A stretch of DNA of 64,000 nt from assembly GCA_036898135.1 (NCBI GenBank), contig CM072527.1, forward strand, positions 32,314,227 to 32,378,226, read 5' to 3'. This stretch comes from Oncomelania hupensis (Eukaryota > Mollusca > Gastropoda > Littorinimorpha > Pomatiopsidae). A program made the translations under genes and the position numbers. Positions 61,295-64,000 of this stretch are shown here, piece by piece (position 1 is the first letter of the stretch; each line of letters starts with the position of its first letter). The notes below the pieces were generated by a model, which searched no databases, was not told the origin of the DNA, and worked only from the letters and a program-made list of their open reading frames with translations.

Positions 61295-61812
61295 TAGAGA
61301 TACAGATGGTGTGCCATAGATACAGATGGTGTGCCATAGATACAGATGGTGAGCCATAGATACAGATGGTGTGCCATAGATACAGATGGCACACATAGAT
61401 ACAGATGGTGTGCCATAGATACAGATGGTGAGCCATGGATACAGATAGTGTGCCATGGATACAGATGGTGTGCCATAGATACAGATGGTGTGCCATAGAT
61501 ACATATGGCCTGCCATAGATACAGATGGTGTGCCATAGATACAGATGGTGTGCCATAGATACAGATGGTGTGCCATAGATACAGATGGTGTGCCATAGAT
61601 ACAGATGGTGTGCCATAGATACAGATGGTGTGCCATAGATACAGATGGTGTGCCATAGATATAGATGGTGTGCCATAGATATAGATGGTGTGCCATAGAT
61701 ATAGATGGTGTGCCATAGATACAGATGGTGTGCCATAGATACAGATGGTGTGCCATAGATACAGATAGTGTGCCATAGATACAGATGGTGTGCCAAAGAT
61801 ACAGATGGCCAT
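61295..61812. repeat. 21-bp minisatellite, about 24 units
   Basis: Unit GTGTGCCATAGATACAGATGG with point variants (ATAGATGG, GATAGTG, GTGAGCC). The period is a multiple of three and no unit has a stop on the minus strand, so three long frames stay open. Not taken as protein. Confidence 0.95.
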
Positions 61813-62062
61813 TTCTCTGTGTTCTCAGATCGCCAGGATGAAAGCTGGGCTTGTAAAAAATCAAGGGACTGAATTTCCGAAGCAAAAGAAAACGCCTAAA
61901 TAAAGTCATCAGATTAAAAAAAAAAAAAAAAAAACTCTGAATGCGAATAAAGGACCCACAATTTTGGCTGCTTGGCAACGGAGAATGGGAAGTAACCTAG
62001 CTTTTGGAAAGAGAATTCATGGCCTAAAATAGATCTGTAATCTTTCGGTTGCAGTCGTAGGA

Positions 62063-62066
62063 AACA

Positions 62067-62110
<44 letters not shown>

Positions 62111-62114
62111 AGAA

Positions 62115-62182
<68 letters not shown>

Positions 62183-62215
62183 AGAAAAGAAAGAAAGACA
62201 AAATGAAAAAAATGG
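62063..62215. repeat. (GAAA)n microsatellite
   Basis: About 36 units, with single-base gaps at 62111 and 62183. Confidence 0.95.
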
Positions 62216-62258
62216 AAAACAGAAAGAAAGAAAGATTATAGGTATGTAGGTAGGTAGG

Positions 62259-62868
<610 letters not shown>

Positions 62869-62869
62869 A

Positions 62870-63625
62870 GTAGTAGTACTTCTACATTTGTGCAAATGCA
62901 TGAGAAAACCAGGCTAGAGTATCAAACAACAAATTTACTTCTTTCAAGATAACACAAATGTATAAAATAATTCCAAAACTACCACACCACAATCAAAACA
63001 TAATTATATTTGTAATACTTTGCTTGCTATGATATTTTAAAAGTATTTAATTTTGACTGATAGTTTGAGCCAATGTTGACTTAGCTGTAGCTGGGAATAG
63101 CTGCTGGCGACTTTGGCCGGGTTATGCAGCGTCACATTTTATCAACATCTACTAAAACCAAAAGTCATTCGAGATGACAAAAACGCCTCATAAAAGTGTG
63201 AATAATATGTCAATAAATGAACAGCAACAGTAAGCCAAAGACTGAATGAATGGATGAACGAATGAAGCAATCAATCAATACAAACAATTAAAGAGAGAAA
63301 GAGCAAATACTGATCACTGGGATTTAAAATATATAATTATAGTTAAGGTATTGCTTTCCGCATCAAAAACAAAAAAATATTAGTGGAAAAAATATATTTA
63401 AGGTATTGCTTTACAAACTACTAATTAGCGATTGAATATCAAGTATCTAATGACTAGCTGAAGGACATGCGCAAAGAAGCGTGAAAAGTGAGCATATCCG
63501 TTACACTTTCTGACAGCGAGGTGAGCCAAGGACTGAGAAAAAAACTTGTCGTTATGCTTCCTTTGTGCTTGGAAGTGGAGAGCTGTTTTATGGTGGGGTG
63601 CTTGTGGAAGATGGAAGGGGAGGGG
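62870..63625. other. interval without a gene
   Basis: AT-rich sequence with a duplicated AAGGTATTGCTTT (63346 and 63400). No supportable coding frame. Confidence 0.5.
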
Positions 63626-63628
63626 GCA

Positions 63629-63655
63629 GAGACAGAGAGAGACAGACAGAGAGAC

Positions 63656-63726
<71 letters not shown>
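63629..63726. repeat. (AG)n microsatellite
   Basis: AG units with ACAG interruptions at the left. Confidence 0.95.
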
Positions 63727-63731
<5 letters not shown>

Positions 63732-64000
63732 CGAACACTGAACATTGAATGAACTCTGAAGTTAAACCGTCTACACCAGCCATTAGCGATATGGCAGACC
63801 GGGGATGCGAACTTTTTTTTTCCAACCTATTTCCAGTCATTCGCCGAAAAAAGCAATTACCGAAGTCGAACGAAGCTCTCCGAGTCGAGCGAAGCTATCC
63901 GATGTTTTACGAACAAATGCTTGTAGGACTACGTGAAACCACAGGCTGGGAAGTCTCGTCTTTCGTAGGCCTCAATTACATAGGCCTACTATACTACATA

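Noticed and set aside
61161..61978. Three overlapping minus-strand frames of 170-240 codons
   Set aside because: All derive from the 21-bp minisatellite; no start context, domain or codon signal.

Overview
The window is animal nuclear DNA, most likely from a mollusc or another lophotrochozoan. The evidence is one intron-rich metazoan-type gene with GT-AG splice sites, many non-LTR retrotransposons (L2/CR1-like, RNase H-bearing I-like, RTE-like, Rex1/CR1-like tails), a Ty3/Gypsy element, tRNA-derived SINE heads, a PIF/Harbinger remnant with a MADF-type reading frame, and very dense microsatellites. I see no bacterial operon, no phage and no CRISPR array. The species cannot be fixed from the sequence alone.

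The only host gene I can support is on the minus strand, from 52741 down to 16108. Seven exons join in one open frame: 52741-52557, 50083-49778, 48303-45926, 42458-42219, 39407-39242, 25325-23683 and 16898-16108. They total 5709 nt and encode 1902 aa plus a stop. The product is a rhodopsin-like (class A) GPCR with a normal seven-helix core, a third intracellular loop of about 760 residues and a cytoplasmic tail of about 870 residues. Both long regions contain tandem peptide repeats: a nonapeptide in the loop and a 14-residue RSRS-type repeat in the tail.

Most of the rest is mobile or repetitive. Left of the gene (1-16100) lie inverted arms around a PIF1-helicase remnant, a 5'-truncated L2-like LINE, a 1.46-kb LTR-like element split by an RNase H-bearing LINE that is itself interrupted, an RTE-like fragment and a foldback palindrome. 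Intron 6 holds a nearly full-length L2-like LINE and a diverged solo Gypsy LTR. Intron 5 holds a young Gypsy element with 637-bp LTRs, a LINE remnant, a 708-bp Harbinger derivative, and a second LTR-like element whose target duplication lies inside the exon 5 splice donor. Intron 4 holds a SINE-like repeat with a tRNA-derived SINE nested in it. Intron 3 holds an RTE-like LINE nested in another dispersed repeat. Right of the gene (52800-64000) are more SINE-like copies, a LINE tail, nested palindromes and long microsatellite or minisatellite arrays (21-bp array, GAAA, GATA, GA).

The elements record an order of events. Several nested insertions can be dated relative to each other because an uninterrupted copy of the same repeat is also in the window. 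One LINE shares its 3' end with the dispersed SINE-like family, as expected if the LINE machinery mobilises the short element.
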